Source: Stentor coeruleus
Lineage: Eukaryota; Ciliophora; Heterotrichea; Heterotrichida; Stentoridae
Length of the DNA stretch: 50,785 nt
Direction: 5' to 3'
Assembly: GCA_001970955.1 (NCBI GenBank)
Contig: MPUH01000489.1
Coordinates: forward strand, 1-50,785
Shown here piece by piece: positions 1-9,028 of the stretch. Within the stretch, counting starts at the first letter, position 1. Each line of letters begins with the position of its first letter. The translations under genes were made by a program, and so were the position numbers. The notes beneath the pieces are model-generated. The model was not told where the DNA came from. It made no database searches and saw nothing but the letters and a program-made list of their open reading frames with translations.

Positions 1-900
1 AATAAAGCATTAGTTATAATAATGATTTGCTTAATACTTAAGTTGCCCTCAGAATTACCACTGTAAAATTCTTAAATTCATTATGTTTTTTTCCACTTAC
101 TAAAAATTTTTTCTAGCAATTCTTCAAATTTATCTCTATGAGGTCCTATTTTGGCTAATTAAATTTTCTCCAAATATTTATTTAAATAATTGATATAATA
201 TTATTCTTTTGTTAAATACTTTAGGTATTTTTCTATTTTTTATGCAATACCACCTATTATCTCTCAATATCATTACACTTTGGATATCTGAAATATATTT
301 AATATTCTATTATGTTTACACTGCATCTTATAGAATATACTACGTTTATTACTTTGTTTTTATTTTGTTCAACAAGGAATATTTTGGTTTTCAATCAAAT
401 TAAATTCACAAAGTTTTCTGTACAATTCAGAAGTTTTAAAGCTATATTTCTAAGCCTTTGTTACTTTAAGTCAGATTAATTTATGCCATTTACCGTTTCT
501 TACTTTTCTAATTCATCAAAGATTTTGTCATCAAATCTGTATTTGCTTTAAAGTAGTCTGTATTTCCCCAATTTAGTCTTATAATCTCAGTTAAGTTTGA
601 GTATTTTTTTCATCAAATTGGAATCAATCTTCATTAACTTTTCTCTGCAGTTGAGCATTTTATATCTAATTGATGCATTATTTCTGCTAAAACTTAAGTC
701 TAATAGAAGTATTTTATTCCCTTGCTCTGGTATATATTTTTTATATCATCAGCAACTTCTGTTATTTATAATCTACTGTATTGATGCATGCCTAAGCTTT
801 TTATGCATATGTATTAACGAGAATTTCATATCATTTAGTATTTTTTTAGGCACAGCTCATTTTGAATTTCAAAACTATTTTAAGTTTAATAAATAATAAT
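1..900 (-). pseudogene. possible decayed protein gene running off the left edge
   Basis: No intact gene is visible in the first kilobase. On the minus strand some stretches read like protein. About 50 codons between roughly 595 and 750 contain YIPEQGNKILLLDLSFSR followed by NNASIRYKMLNCREKL. Near 90-170 another frame reads LAKIGPHRDKFEELLEKIF. These are broken by many TAA, TAG and TGA codons and by at least one frame change. The stop density over the whole stretch (about one in 14 codons) is close to what random DNA this AT-rich would give, so only the local stretches are suggestive. I do not recognise a family. The plus-strand frames here (209-403 and 597-896) are rich in F, I, L and Y and look like chance. 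Confidence 0.28.
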
Positions 901-1056
901 CATGGGTAAAAAACAAATAACGATTCTTTTTATTATATAAGCCGTTATTCAACTGAAATACTCATATAAAATCATATAACACTCAGCAAATCTTTACTAT
1001 TTAAATCTAACTTATACATATTACTTTTTTCCACTTTTTACATCAATGCATATATA

Positions 1057-1500
1057 ATGTCCACACCAAAAATAAAATCTCGGGCTACTACTCCTTTAGT
1101 TCCCGGAAGAACGACGCCAAGAAACTTTAAGGCTCCACCAAAATTCATTTTGTTGCCAATAAATAAATTGAATTTCTCCAACGAGAAAATCTCAACACTT
1201 AAACGAAGCAATTTTTTGATGAATATTACCAGGAAAACTATTAATGCTAAAAGTAAAAGTCCACAGCCAAGAATTCTGGATACTGCAAGTTTGGGACATA
1301 TTAAAAGCCAGCCTTTGAAAAGAACGATAAAAAAAGAAATATACATACCATGGGTACGCAAACTAAAAGATTCATTTGAATCCGAGTCAAATCTCCAAAA
1401 TCAAACCATCGAATGCCGAAATTCCCATACAACCCTCCCTCATTCTCAATTACCTCTTACAATACCCTTAAAGCCTAATAATCCTCACAAATATTCATAA
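1057..1500 (+). CDS. small basic hypothetical protein (147 aa)
   Basis: An open frame from ATG to TAA. The product is rich in Lys, Arg, Pro, Thr and Ser, with a TTPLVPGRTTPRN segment near the N terminus and repeated K-S/T-P contexts. No domain, membrane segment or signal peptide is seen, and it looks largely disordered. The 3' end lies 30 bp from the 3' end of the convergent seven-helix gene. Codon content is less AT-rich than the flanks, which supports it being real. A 107-codon frame on the opposite strand is a shadow. The function is unknown; it could be a proline-directed kinase substrate, but that is only a guess from composition. Confidence 0.55.
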   Translation: MSTPKIKSRATTPLVPGRTTPRNFKAPPKFILLPINKLNFSNEKISTLKRSNFLMNITRKTINAKSKSPQPRILDTASLGHIKSQPLKRTIKKEIYIPWVRKLKDSFESESNLQNQTIECRNSHTTLPHSQLPLTIPLKPNNPHKYS

Positions 1501-1530
1501 TCCCAATAATCTCCTAACATAAATTTACAA

Positions 1531-2427
1531 CTACTTATATAAAGGTTTAGAATGGTCTATCGAATAAGTATCTGAACTATCAATAGTCGAATTAGTAGAT
1601 CTTATAAAACTTATACAAGCCCTCGCACAATATACAAAAGTAATAATTGGGATGATTTCCCCACAATTTACATCAATTATAAGGAAAATATTCCTAAATA
1701 ATACTTACCATAATGTTGACTTACCCATATAACCCCAAAGATCCTGACTAAAAAGTATCAATAAATGGGAAATAAATCGACAAGCTGTTGTGAAAATTGA
1801 TATGATAATCCATGGTATCAAATGTTTTGGAGTATGATTCATCATGTTTCTAACTCTTCTTCCTAAACCTACTCCTGCTAGAGTCATCCCTAGCATTATC
1901 ACAAAGCTTAATATTGCTTCTAAAATGTTCATTCCTCTATATAGTAAATACTTTGATGTGTCTATGATGTTTAAAGCTTTTATGATAGCCAAAAGGAAAA
2001 AGACTATCCAGACTAACAAGTTTATAATATAGGCAATGATCTTGAAACTGAAGATATATTTAAATCTCAAAGAGATGTCTATGTCCCAACGAGTTAATAG
2101 ATAAATGTCCATCCTTCATAGTCCTCACCAGATATATATCATAATACAAGCTGCAGAGAAGTATGGTAAGACTCCAATAAATAATATTACAGTATATGCT
2201 TCAATTGAATAATCTAAGCCGATATCTAAAAACAGTAGGATTCTCATGAAAATACATATGAGCAAAAAGCTGTAAAAAGCTTTCATTAGTCTACTTGGTC
2301 TTTTGAGACGCATTTGCTGCCTGCGGTATTTTAGACCGAGGAAGAATAGTAGAATTATGTATTCTATTAGTAAAATTAAGTCTGAAATCCATGGGAATCC
2401 TCTTAGACCTTGCTTATCATTATCCAT
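1531..2427 (-). CDS. THH1/TOM1/TOM3-GPR137-like seven-helix membrane protein (3 exons)
   Basis: The gene has three exons, 2129-2427, 1709-2113 and 1531-1693, joined by two 15-nt introns, giving 288 aa. Removing both introns merges the frames exactly and reaches TAG at 1531. The protein has about seven hydrophobic helices and little soluble domain. Recognisable similarity to plant TOM1/TOM3 and animal GPR137 includes a PYFSAACIMIYIWMDIY segment (TOM1 has a comparable ...FFTTYALLVLFWAEIYYQ), a GxGLGRRV loop, a TACRFISHLL helix and a final EIIPIITFVY helix. Members of the family are endomembrane or lysosomal proteins; GPR137 acts on mTORC1 and TOM1 binds small GTPases. Family membership is a judgement from motif order. 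Confidence 0.7.
1694..1708 (-). other. 15-nt intron 2 of the seven-helix gene
   Basis: Coding-strand sequence GTAAGTATTATTTAG. Removing it replaces a TAA and opens 53 more codons ending in TAG at 1531, including the last membrane helix. A is at position 10. Confidence 0.88.
2114..2128 (-). other. 15-nt intron 1 of the seven-helix gene
   Basis: Coding-strand sequence GTGAGGACTATGAAG. Removing it joins IYIW to MDIY without an in-frame TGA. A is at intron position 10. Confidence 0.88.
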
Positions 2428-2926
2428 TATATAGGAATTTTTATTTAAGATAGTAAAAAGGAATAAATTTAGTTTGAAAGGTAATGGCTAATAAGGGATA
2501 TGATTTCATGAAGAGTGTTTGTTATTAGGGAATTTATATAAATATTTTGAATGCCAAGGGTTTTTGTTGAATAAGTGTTTAAAATAATATATAATAATTG
2601 CATTTTGTTAAGTTTATTATTTAAAAAAATAGCATATTTATAGATGGGATGATGTTAAAATTGAAATGGTTTTGATGATTGGGTGAATTTTATGTTTTGA
2701 TGATAATTGTTTATTTATTTTTTTATTATAAGACTATTAAAATGTAGGCAATACTAATGTTTTACTTATTCTCTTTTATTTTTTTGGGTTATTTGTTTTA
2801 AAGTATTACTTTCGTGCTTATAAATTTAGTTTGAATTTAACCTGAATCTAACTAAACCTAATACATACTTTTCGCTTTTAGTGGTTATATAAAATAAGAT
2901 GAAAAGCTATTTAAATCTAAATAATA
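2428..2926. other. divergent intergenic region
   Basis: This holds the 5' flanks of the seven-helix gene (minus) and the STK32-like kinase (plus). The plus strand is G-rich and C-poor from 2428 to about 2820, as expected for the 5' flank of a minus-strand gene, and turns C-richer just before the kinase ATG. No coding frame or RNA gene is seen. Confidence 0.6.
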
Positions 2927-3946
2927 ATGGGAATCTGTCACAATAACAGAGATTTCGACAATGCATTCAGTCTTTCAAAATCAGATTTTAACTATATAAA
3001 AGCAATAGGTCGAGGGGCAATAGGAACAGTCTTCAGAGCTGTTCACAAGAGAACACGTGGCCAAATCGCTATAAAGGAATTCGTCAAAGAAGACATTCAA
3101 TCAAAAGAAGCTTTGTTTTATATATTAAACGAACGAAGTTTATTGTCTATATTAAATCATCAATTTATCATAAACATCCAGTTTGCCTTTCAAGACAAAA
3201 GAAAATTATATCTAGGCTTAGATTTAAAACTAGGAGGAGACCTTCGTTACCATATGCTAAAAAGAAAATACTCTGAGCCTGAAGTAAAATTTGTCATAGC
3301 ATGTTTGATTCAAGGTATAGAGTATATACATTCAAAGAACGTTATTCATAAAGATATCAAACCAGAAAATATAGTTTACGACAATAAAGGATATGCGTTT
3401 TTAACAGATTTCGGTACATCAAGTTTATGGAAGGAGGATAATCACTATGAAACTTCAGGTACTCCAGGTTACATGGCCCCTGAAGTTATATGTAGGCAAA
3501 GCCATAGTTTTGTATCTGATTTTTTTGCTTTAGGGGTTATAATTTATGAAATTATTATAGGTTCAAGGCCATATACTGGCAAAAGCCGAAAAGAAATCCG
3601 AGAAGCCATTCTTGAAAAACAAGCTAAAATTAAAAATGAAAATATACCTTTAGGTTGGAGTGAAGATGCAGTTAATATTTGTAATAAACTTCTTAAAAGA
3701 AAACCTAATACACGACTTGGAGCTAATGGAATTGATGAAATAAAAAAACATCCATGGTTTAATGATATTGATGAAGAAAAACTTAAGAATTTCGAACTTA
3801 AAGCTCCATTTTTACCGGAAGGGCATGATAATTTTGACTTTGACCATGTTAATTTTTACTTCAGTAGGGATTATACTAAGAAAAATAACTTGTCCAAGAA
3901 TGATTTTTTAGGCTATTTTTATGTTCCTTTGCCATCTCAAAGGTAA
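2927..3946 (+). CDS. STK32 (YANK)-like AGC-type protein kinase, predicted acylated
   Basis: A complete 339-aa Ser/Thr kinase without introns. Visible motifs: glycine loop GRGAIG (28-33), catalytic Lys50 in AIK, Glu69 in the C helix, HKDIKPEN (141-148) with catalytic Asp143, DFG (161-163) and APE (184-186). HRD is changed to HKD; the catalytic Asp is kept. KLGGDLRYHM matches the LLLGGDLRYHL signature of human STK32/YANK kinases, and the tail segment HPWFNDIDEEKLKNF also matches. Like STK32 it starts MG (MGICHNN), predicting N-myristoylation at Gly2 and palmitoylation at Cys4, so it should sit on membranes. The frame fits the kinase fold without gaps, so a 16-nt GT-AG string at 3284-3299 is coding, not an intron. 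Confidence 0.88.
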   Translation: MGICHNNRDFDNAFSLSKSDFNYIKAIGRGAIGTVFRAVHKRTRGQIAIKEFVKEDIQSKEALFYILNERSLLSILNHQFIINIQFAFQDKRKLYLGLDLKLGGDLRYHMLKRKYSEPEVKFVIACLIQGIEYIHSKNVIHKDIKPENIVYDNKGYAFLTDFGTSSLWKEDNHYETSGTPGYMAPEVICRQSHSFVSDFFALGVIIYEIIIGSRPYTGKSRKEIREAILEKQAKIKNENIPLGWSEDAVNICNKLLKRKPNTRLGANGIDEIKKHPWFNDIDEEKLKNFELKAPFLPEGHDNFDFDHVNFYFSRDYTKKNNLSKNDFLGYFYVPLPSQR

Positions 3947-3999
3947 GCTTGGATTATTTTATTATACTTAAGACTATAAACTATGTTTGGGTAATAAGC

Positions 4000-4480
4000 C
4001 TAGACGTAATTAATCTTGCACATTTTTGATAATTTTTAAAAGGGCTTATCTGAAGCGACTTTTATGGTTAAATCAATTTCTAGAGCTGTTAGAAGGACCT
4101 CAAGAATTTCTTCATTATCAACTGCATAATGTGTTGAGGTCATTCTTTCAGAGTTTGGAAAATTAGGATTAGCACCCAGACTAATCAATTGCTGGACTAC
4201 AACAGTCAACTTTTAATTAACTGTATGATGCAATGAGTTAAAATTTTATTTGTTCTAACAATTAGTGCCAAGGGTATTTAAGATATTAAGGTTAATTTTC
4301 TCTTCTTTAACAGCTTTACAAAGGTTTTAAAACTTTTTTCATGAGGATTTTAAAGCTTCTCTTCACTTCATCAAATTTTGGCCTCTTAAATTTCTTAATT
4401 CATATGCATGGCTATCACTAAAATTGTCATATTTCAGAGAAATTCTTTGCATCAAATAATCATAAAGTTCGATATGCCAT
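4000..4480 (-). pseudogene. decayed ankyrin-repeat gene remnant
   Basis: Read on the minus strand, one frame gives a clear ankyrin pattern: VVVQQLISLGANPNFPNSE, then TSTHYAVDNEEILEVLLTAL, with a poorer repeat before it (LCKAVKEEKINLNILNTLG ... NSLHHTV). The frame is broken by about seven stop codons, mostly where Gln or Trp would fit, as expected from C-to-T or G-to-A decay of CAA and TGG. No set of 15-nt introns restores it. It lies just downstream of the small MGICC gene on the same strand and may be the lost C-terminal part of that gene. Confidence 0.65.
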
Positions 4481-4584
4481 CATTAAAAAAAAAACAATTA
4501 ATATTAATATCAATCTTTTAGCTTATTTTAAGGTGGAATTACAAACTTTCAATAAATATATATTCAAATGATTAAAATTAAATA

Positions 4585-4806
4585 TTATTTGTGGTAATCA
4601 TCTGGGCTTTCAAGAAATTCATCATGAATACTTTTTCTTCTCATATAAAGCAAATTATGCTCTAAACTGAGACTTGGAGCATTTTTAGCTTTATTTTCAA
4701 CAACCATCCGGCAAAGTCGCTGTTTTTCATAAGCATTGATTGGGGTATTATCTTGTCTATTAAGCAAAATAATAGGTTCACAGTTTTCACTACAGCATAT
4801 TCCCAT
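4585..4806 (-). CDS. small MGICC protein, predicted dually acylated (73 aa)
   Basis: A 73-codon frame starting MGICCSENCEP, a good N-myristoylation and palmitoylation signal (Gly2, Cys4, Cys5, perhaps Cys9). The rest is charged, with Arg/Lys-rich YMRRKSIHDEF near the C terminus; no fold is recognised. No 15-nt intron can remove the TAA at 4585. Ankyrin-repeat debris lies directly downstream on the same strand. The piece could be a surviving short membrane-anchored protein or the first exon of a dead ankyrin-repeat gene. It lacks the strong G-rich 5' flank typical of minus-strand genes here, which lowers confidence that it is active. Confidence 0.5.
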   Translation of the reverse strand: MGICCSENCEPIILLNRQDNTPINAYEKQRLCRMVVENKAKNAPSLSLEHNLLYMRRKSIHDEFLESPDDYHK

Positions 4807-5257
4807 TTTATATTACTATAGAATCATTTCATAAATGATTATTCTTATGTTCTAAGTTTAAATTATGTTATTATTATAAATGATCTTAAAACAAAATATA
4901 AAAAGTGCTAATCAAATTATTTAAACACATAAATAATCTAGTTTAAAATCTTTTATTATATATTATGTTAAAAATCATTTAAGCTAACTCTTTCATTTTA
5001 TTATATCTCAGAAATGCATATACTAACAGGAATACTATTTAATAAGCTACATAATAATTGTGATTCCAAACATTTCAGACATCACATAATATATTACAAA
5101 ACCAACGTGGAAATTAAAAAATCACATTAAAACCCTCCTTCAAAACCATACAATATAATCACCCATAAATCATTCAATATATCTTAAAAACCTTTCAAAC
5201 CATCAAAAAAAAAATTCTACTTATATAAAAATCCTATCATATTAATCTTCCTAATAA
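4807..5257. other. divergent intergenic region with G-free 5' flank of DENR
   Basis: No gene is seen. The 157 nt before the DENR ATG (5101-5257) contain 3 G and 35 C by hand count. The half next to the small MGICC gene is simply AT-rich. Confidence 0.6.
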
Positions 5258-5776
5258 ATGGAAAAACCAATCCCAATAGAGGTTATATACTGCCCTATTT
5301 GTACTTTTCCTATAGAATATTGTGAGTACAGCGAAACTTTCAACGAATGCAAAAAGTGGCTTGCTATAAACCATCCTGAAGCTTATCCTGACCTAGCTGA
5401 AGACTTCGCTAAAATCCGCAATGGTGAAACTATCCCAGAAGAAGAGAAAAAGCCCGCATCCAAACCTAAAAAAGTCAGAATCGCTGAAAAAAAACAAATC
5501 GTCGTATCTGTGCTCAAACGTGGATCAACGAAAAACATCACAAAAGTTGAAGGGTTAAAAGAATTCGGGATTAATCTTAAAGATACAGCAAAACTTTTTA
5601 GAAAAACTTTTGCTAGTGGATGCGCAGTTGTTGAAGAAAGCATAGAAATCCAAGGAGAACTTGTTGATGAAATTATTGAAAAAATCCTTTCTGAGTTTCC
5701 GAGTGTTAAAGAGGATGATATTATGATATCTGATACACATAAGACTAAAAAGGTCAATAAAGGGCAAAAGAAATAG
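5258..5776 (+). CDS. DENR: DENR, translation reinitiation/recycling factor
   Basis: 172 aa, close to the usual DENR length of about 200. The N terminus has the zinc-binding block YCPICTFPIEYCEYS (11-25) with four Cys, as in animal YCxxCxxPxEYCEY. The SUI1/eIF1-like domain covers about residues 80-160: TKVEGLKEFGINLKDTAKLF, then FASGCAVVEESIEIQGELVD. A Lys-rich tail ends the protein. DENR pairs with MCTS1 to remove deacylated tRNA and recycle 40S subunits or allow reinitiation in the cytosol. No intron. The 5' flank is nearly G-free and the 3' flank (5777-5900: 31 G, 1 C) nearly C-free, a model case of the flank rule described in the findings. Confidence 0.93.
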   Translation: MEKPIPIEVIYCPICTFPIEYCEYSETFNECKKWLAINHPEAYPDLAEDFAKIRNGETIPEEEKKPASKPKKVRIAEKKQIVVSVLKRGSTKNITKVEGLKEFGINLKDTAKLFRKTFASGCAVVEESIEIQGELVDEIIEKILSEFPSVKEDDIMISDTHKTKKVNKGQKK

Positions 5777-6166
5777 GGAATTAATAAAGATTGATGAGGG
5801 TTTTTTTTTGGAGTTTTATGATAAGGGTATATATTTTTGTGTGGTAAATGTATTTTTTTTTTTTTGGTTTGATGGGTGGATGATAAGATGAAAATTCTTT
5901 TGGAAAATGGAAATTTCTATCATAAAATATATTCACTTATTATTTACTGCTAATTAGGGCAAAATTATTAGAGGCTATATTATATCTGATTAAAAAAAAT
6001 CTCTTTACTATCATTCCAATACAATTTAGCATATAAACTAAATATCAAATAAATTTCGCCTGAATTAATCATAAAAAACTAAAATTGTAAGTATATCACA
6101 GCACTATCACTAGAAAAAATCCTAATATTCTCCATTCTATTATCCAAATAATCCTAAACTATATCA
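5777..6166. other. tandem intergenic region with a skew switch
   Basis: After the DENR stop the plus strand is G/T-rich and almost C-free to about 5940. From about 6000 it becomes A/C-rich up to the SAXO-like ATG. No gene is seen. Confidence 0.6.
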
Positions 6167-7072
6167 ATGTCAAATATAAAAATCATAAAAATGTCTTTGT
6201 CCCCTATACAAAAAAGACCTGACCGTGCACTATCCTCATCCCCAATAAAGTCTAAATTAATAGCCCCACACATAACATCAACATATGAAAACTGTCCTGT
6301 TTCAGATCCAAACCTAGGGATTATTTCAGAAAACGATCATCGTGTCGGTTTGTGTTTATGCAAATTCTGTGAATGTGGACGGCATGTTTGTCCCAATCCA
6401 CTTTCAAAAGACTTTTATCCGAATTCCACTTATGTGTCAAAGTATAAGGAAGACTTTAAAAAAGCAGCCTTTTCTTTGTCATTAAAGCCAGCACCCATGT
6501 CTTATAGACCTAATGAACTGAAAATGGACCTTCGAACTACAAATCAAGAAGATTATAAACCTTTTTTAGTAAGTCCAACTAAAAGAAAAGACATTGAATG
6601 GCCTGCTAAATCAAGTATAAAATCTCCATTAAGATCAGCTTATGCTCATGACTATGTTAACTGGGGTCCAACACATATCCAAATAGAAAAACGTTTTCAT
6701 CCTCCAGTTAGAAGTACAGAAATCTCATTTAAAGGGGAGAGTTCATATCAGAACAACTTCTACCCAATTGATAAAGAAACTGCTAATTTATATTGGACTA
6801 ATGGGTCAGAACTTAATGCAGCTGGAAGTAAAATTGTTCTTGGTCAAAAAGAAAGATCAATGTTTCAGACTACTTATGGTGATAATATGCAAGATTATTC
6901 TAAGAATGAACTTAATAGGCTTATTAAAGTTAAACCTGGGTCACAAGAAATTTTTGCTAGTGTTCCTGGGAATTTTACAACAACATCGAAGAACTATTAT
7001 CAAGGATCACTTCCAGAATCCAAAGATCCAAGATCAGTCCGTTTGGCACTTTATAAAAAACTAATGAAGTAG
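6167..7072 (+). CDS. SAXO-like (MAP6-related) axonemal microtubule protein
   Basis: 301 aa, no intron. The Cys-rich block LCLCKFCECGRHVCP (about residues 62-76) matches the N-terminal CxCxxCxCGRHxCP signature of SAXO1/SAXO2. It is followed by spaced repeats of the Mn type: MDLRTTNQEDYKPF, RSAYAHDYVNW, STEISFKGESSYQNNFYP, SMFQTTYGDNMQDY, NFTTTSKNYYQGS. In the family these repeats bind and cold-stabilise axonemal and basal-body microtubules. Two near start codons exist (MSNIKIIKM); the first is taken. The product fits the ciliary gene content nearby (TTLL, EF-hand and coiled-coil proteins). Confidence 0.87.
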   Translation: MSNIKIIKMSLSPIQKRPDRALSSSPIKSKLIAPHITSTYENCPVSDPNLGIISENDHRVGLCLCKFCECGRHVCPNPLSKDFYPNSTYVSKYKEDFKKAAFSLSLKPAPMSYRPNELKMDLRTTNQEDYKPFLVSPTKRKDIEWPAKSSIKSPLRSAYAHDYVNWGPTHIQIEKRFHPPVRSTEISFKGESSYQNNFYPIDKETANLYWTNGSELNAAGSKIVLGQKERSMFQTTYGDNMQDYSKNELNRLIKVKPGSQEIFASVPGNFTTTSKNYYQGSLPESKDPRSVRLALYKKLMK

Positions 7073-7397
7073 ATTTTTTGTAGTTTAAGGTTGTGTAATT
7101 GAAAATTTTGATATGAAATGGCGATGCTAAGGTTTTTTTATGAGAAAATTTGGATTTTAATATTAATAACGTAGTTTCAATATAGGTTTTGAAGTTTGAT
7201 AGATTTTATATAAAGTTTAATAGTATTTATATAATATACTCATAATCCTCCAATATAAAAATCCATTAATTACTACTATAAATATTATATTTTATAATAA
7301 AATAACCTACCATTTATCTTAATTCATTTACTTAAAACCTATATCTTTATTCATTACAATCTTCCATCCCACAAAAGAAAACATCACAAGTTACTTA
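7073..7397. other. convergent intergenic region
   Basis: G/T-rich after the SAXO-like stop, then A/C-rich on the plus strand from about 7240, the 3' flank of the minus-strand UBTD-like gene. Nothing else is seen. Confidence 0.55.
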
Positions 7398-8072
7398 TTA
7401 AGCCTTCAAAAACACCTGCACAACCATCCCACTCGGCAAATTGTATTGACCAATCAGATTCTCATCTTTAAGTTCTTTTCCATTAAAAAACAATCTCACA
7501 TCCTTCTGGACTTTAGCATTTTCCCTAAATTTTTCCTTAACGATTTTCACACTTTCATCACTCTTCACACAAATCTTACAATCACTAATCCCTGCAGTCC
7601 TAAACACTAAATCCATATTTTCCCCTTTAACCTGAGCTGGTGCTCTTGTTATTACCCTAACCTCTCCATACTTCACAGCAGGGTTTATAACAAACGGTGG
7701 TAAATCATATCTATATCCTCTTTCATCATAAGATTGTTGCATAAATCCATTACTCAATGTCAAATTATAAGCTTTAAGTAAACCTTCAGCTTTATCAGCA
7801 TCAGGTTCTACACATGCTTGTTGTAATGCTTGCCATATAAGTGGATTTCCTTCAACCCTAGTCTCCCAAAACTCTTTAATTTTCATATCAATTTCTTCTC
7901 GAGTCATAGTAGTTTGCCAAGCTGGGGTTTTTTTACACCCTTTTCCTGAAACAAGTCTTTCTATGTATATTTTACCATGTATGTAAAAAGTTAGGTTACC
8001 TTGTCGATGAAGTCTTATCCGATCAGAAGCATCGTTTTCTTGAGAACTTTGGCACGCACAGCCAGAACCCAT
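7398..8072 (-). CDS. UBTD1/2-like ubiquitin-domain protein, predicted acylated
   Basis: 224 aa. The order matches UBTD1/UBTD2 (DC-UbP): an MG-Cys N terminus (MGSGCACQSS), a helical UBTD domain (MTREEIDMKIKEFWETRVEG, then IWQALQQACVEPDADKAEGL, then QSYDERGYRYDLPPFVINP), and a C-terminal ubiquitin-like fold (about 150-222: CVKSDESVKIVKEKF, DVRLFFNGKELKDENLIGQY). UBTD proteins bridge E2 enzymes and deubiquitinases; the ubiquitin-like domain lacks a terminal Gly-Gly and is not a conjugation tag. The start is 23 nt after the Rab32-like stop on the same strand. A possible unremoved 15-nt intron lies at 7961-7975 between the N terminus and the UBTD domain. Confidence 0.85.
   Translation of the reverse strand: MGSGCACQSSQENDASDRIRLHRQGNLTFYIHGKIYIERLVSGKGCKKTPAWQTTMTREEIDMKIKEFWETRVEGNPLIWQALQQACVEPDADKAEGLLKAYNLTLSNGFMQQSYDERGYRYDLPPFVINPAVKYGEVRVITRAPAQVKGENMDLVFRTAGISDCKICVKSDESVKIVKEKFRENAKVQKDVRLFFNGKELKDENLIGQYNLPSGMVVQVFLKA
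7961..7975 (-). other. candidate hidden 15-nt intron in the UBTD-like gene
   Basis: Coding-strand GTAAAATATACATAG fits every property of the nine confirmed introns, including A at position 10. It lies in phase 1 without an in-frame stop, so the frame stays open either way. Splicing would delete GKIYI after FYIH. Confidence 0.45.
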
Positions 8073-8095
8073 ATTAAATATTACTATTCTGAAAA

Positions 8096-8716
8096 TTAGC
8101 AGCAGCCTTTCTTTTTATCTCCCTGATGGTTTTTAGGTTCAAGTTTCCTTGCCGCACCTTTTCTGATGTCGTCAGCTAGTGGGTCAGTTTTTTTGCTTTT
8201 TTGCATTATTGATTCGACTAGTTTGATAAGAGCCTCATTTGTATTCATACCGGTCTTAGATGAACATAGGAAGCCAGAGACGAACTTTTTTGAGCTGGCG
8301 AATTGATGAATTGAATCTTCTGTGATGTTGGACTCTTGGGTTAAAAGATCAGCTTTGTTTGCGCAAAGGACCATTGGGATTGGGGATCCATCTTCCATAC
8401 ATACGTTTTCATCAACGCTTGTTTTCCATAAACATGCTTGTTCTAAGCTTTTTTCTCTTGTGACATCGTTTACGACTAGAGCTCCGTTAGCATCGCGGCA
8501 GTAAAGCTTTGAAATACCCCCTAAACGATCTTGTCCAGCTAGATCCCAGAGTTGGATTCGTACACTTTCACCTTTGATTTCGATGATTTTCAGACCAAAC
8601 TCACAGCCAATTGTCGCTTTGTATTTTTCTGAAAAACTGTTGTATACGATTCGATTTACCAATGAAGTCTTCCCAACACCTACTTCGCCTATTACTAGAA
8701 CCTTATAGAAACTCAT
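8096..8716 (-). CDS. Rab32/38-like small GTPase
   Basis: 206 aa. All G motifs are present: P-loop GEVGVGKTS, switch I ATIGCEF, WDLAGQDR, NKADL and SSKTG. The segment DGSPIPMVLCANKADL is typical of the Rab32/38 group (human NGSPIPAVLLANKCD). The C terminus KKKGCC is a double geranylgeranylation site that anchors it to membranes. Rab32-type GTPases act on lysosome-related organelles and phagosomes. WDxAGQ-D-R replaces the common WDxAGQ-E-R; the catalytic Gln is kept. The 5' flank on the plus strand (8717-8930) is strongly G-rich, as for other minus-strand genes. The stop is only 23 nt before the UBTD-like start. Confidence 0.9.
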   Translation of the reverse strand: MSFYKVLVIGEVGVGKTSLVNRIVYNSFSEKYKATIGCEFGLKIIEIKGESVRIQLWDLAGQDRLGGISKLYCRDANGALVVNDVTREKSLEQACLWKTSVDENVCMEDGSPIPMVLCANKADLLTQESNITEDSIHQFASSKKFVSGFLCSSKTGMNTNEALIKLVESIMQKSKKTDPLADDIRKGAARKLEPKNHQGDKKKGCC

Positions 8717-9028
8717 TAGTAATTTTTACATTTGATTAGGAAATTTAAAGAAATCAGACTCATGTGGTAATGGTGATTTTATAGGTGAAAGTGTAGATGA
8801 AAATAAGGATGTGGAAGTTTGGATTGATTTAAGGTTTTGAGAGAATTTATGTAAGGAAGTATAGATTTTTGGTTTTTATATAAGTAACATGAGGATTTTT
8901 ATAGGAATATAATATGATATATGAGTTTTTAATAGTAACTTAAATATCGATAATATTAGAATTTATATACCCAATACAGTTTTTTAACTTTAAATTACAA
9001 ACTCAATACTTATAAATCAATAATAAAA
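8717..9028. other. tandem intergenic region with a skew switch
   Basis: G-rich and C-poor on the plus strand to about 8930 (5' flank of the Rab32-like gene), then C-richer to 9028 (3' flank of the allantoinase-like gene). No gene is seen. Confidence 0.55.

Noticed and set aside
209..896. Plus-strand frames of 64 and 99 codons near the left end
   Set aside because: Their composition is that of AT-rich noise (F, I, L, Y), with no motif and no supporting flank pattern.
3284..3299. A 16-nt GT...AG string in the STK32-like kinase as an intron
   Set aside because: The encoded residues align without a gap with STK32 kinases.
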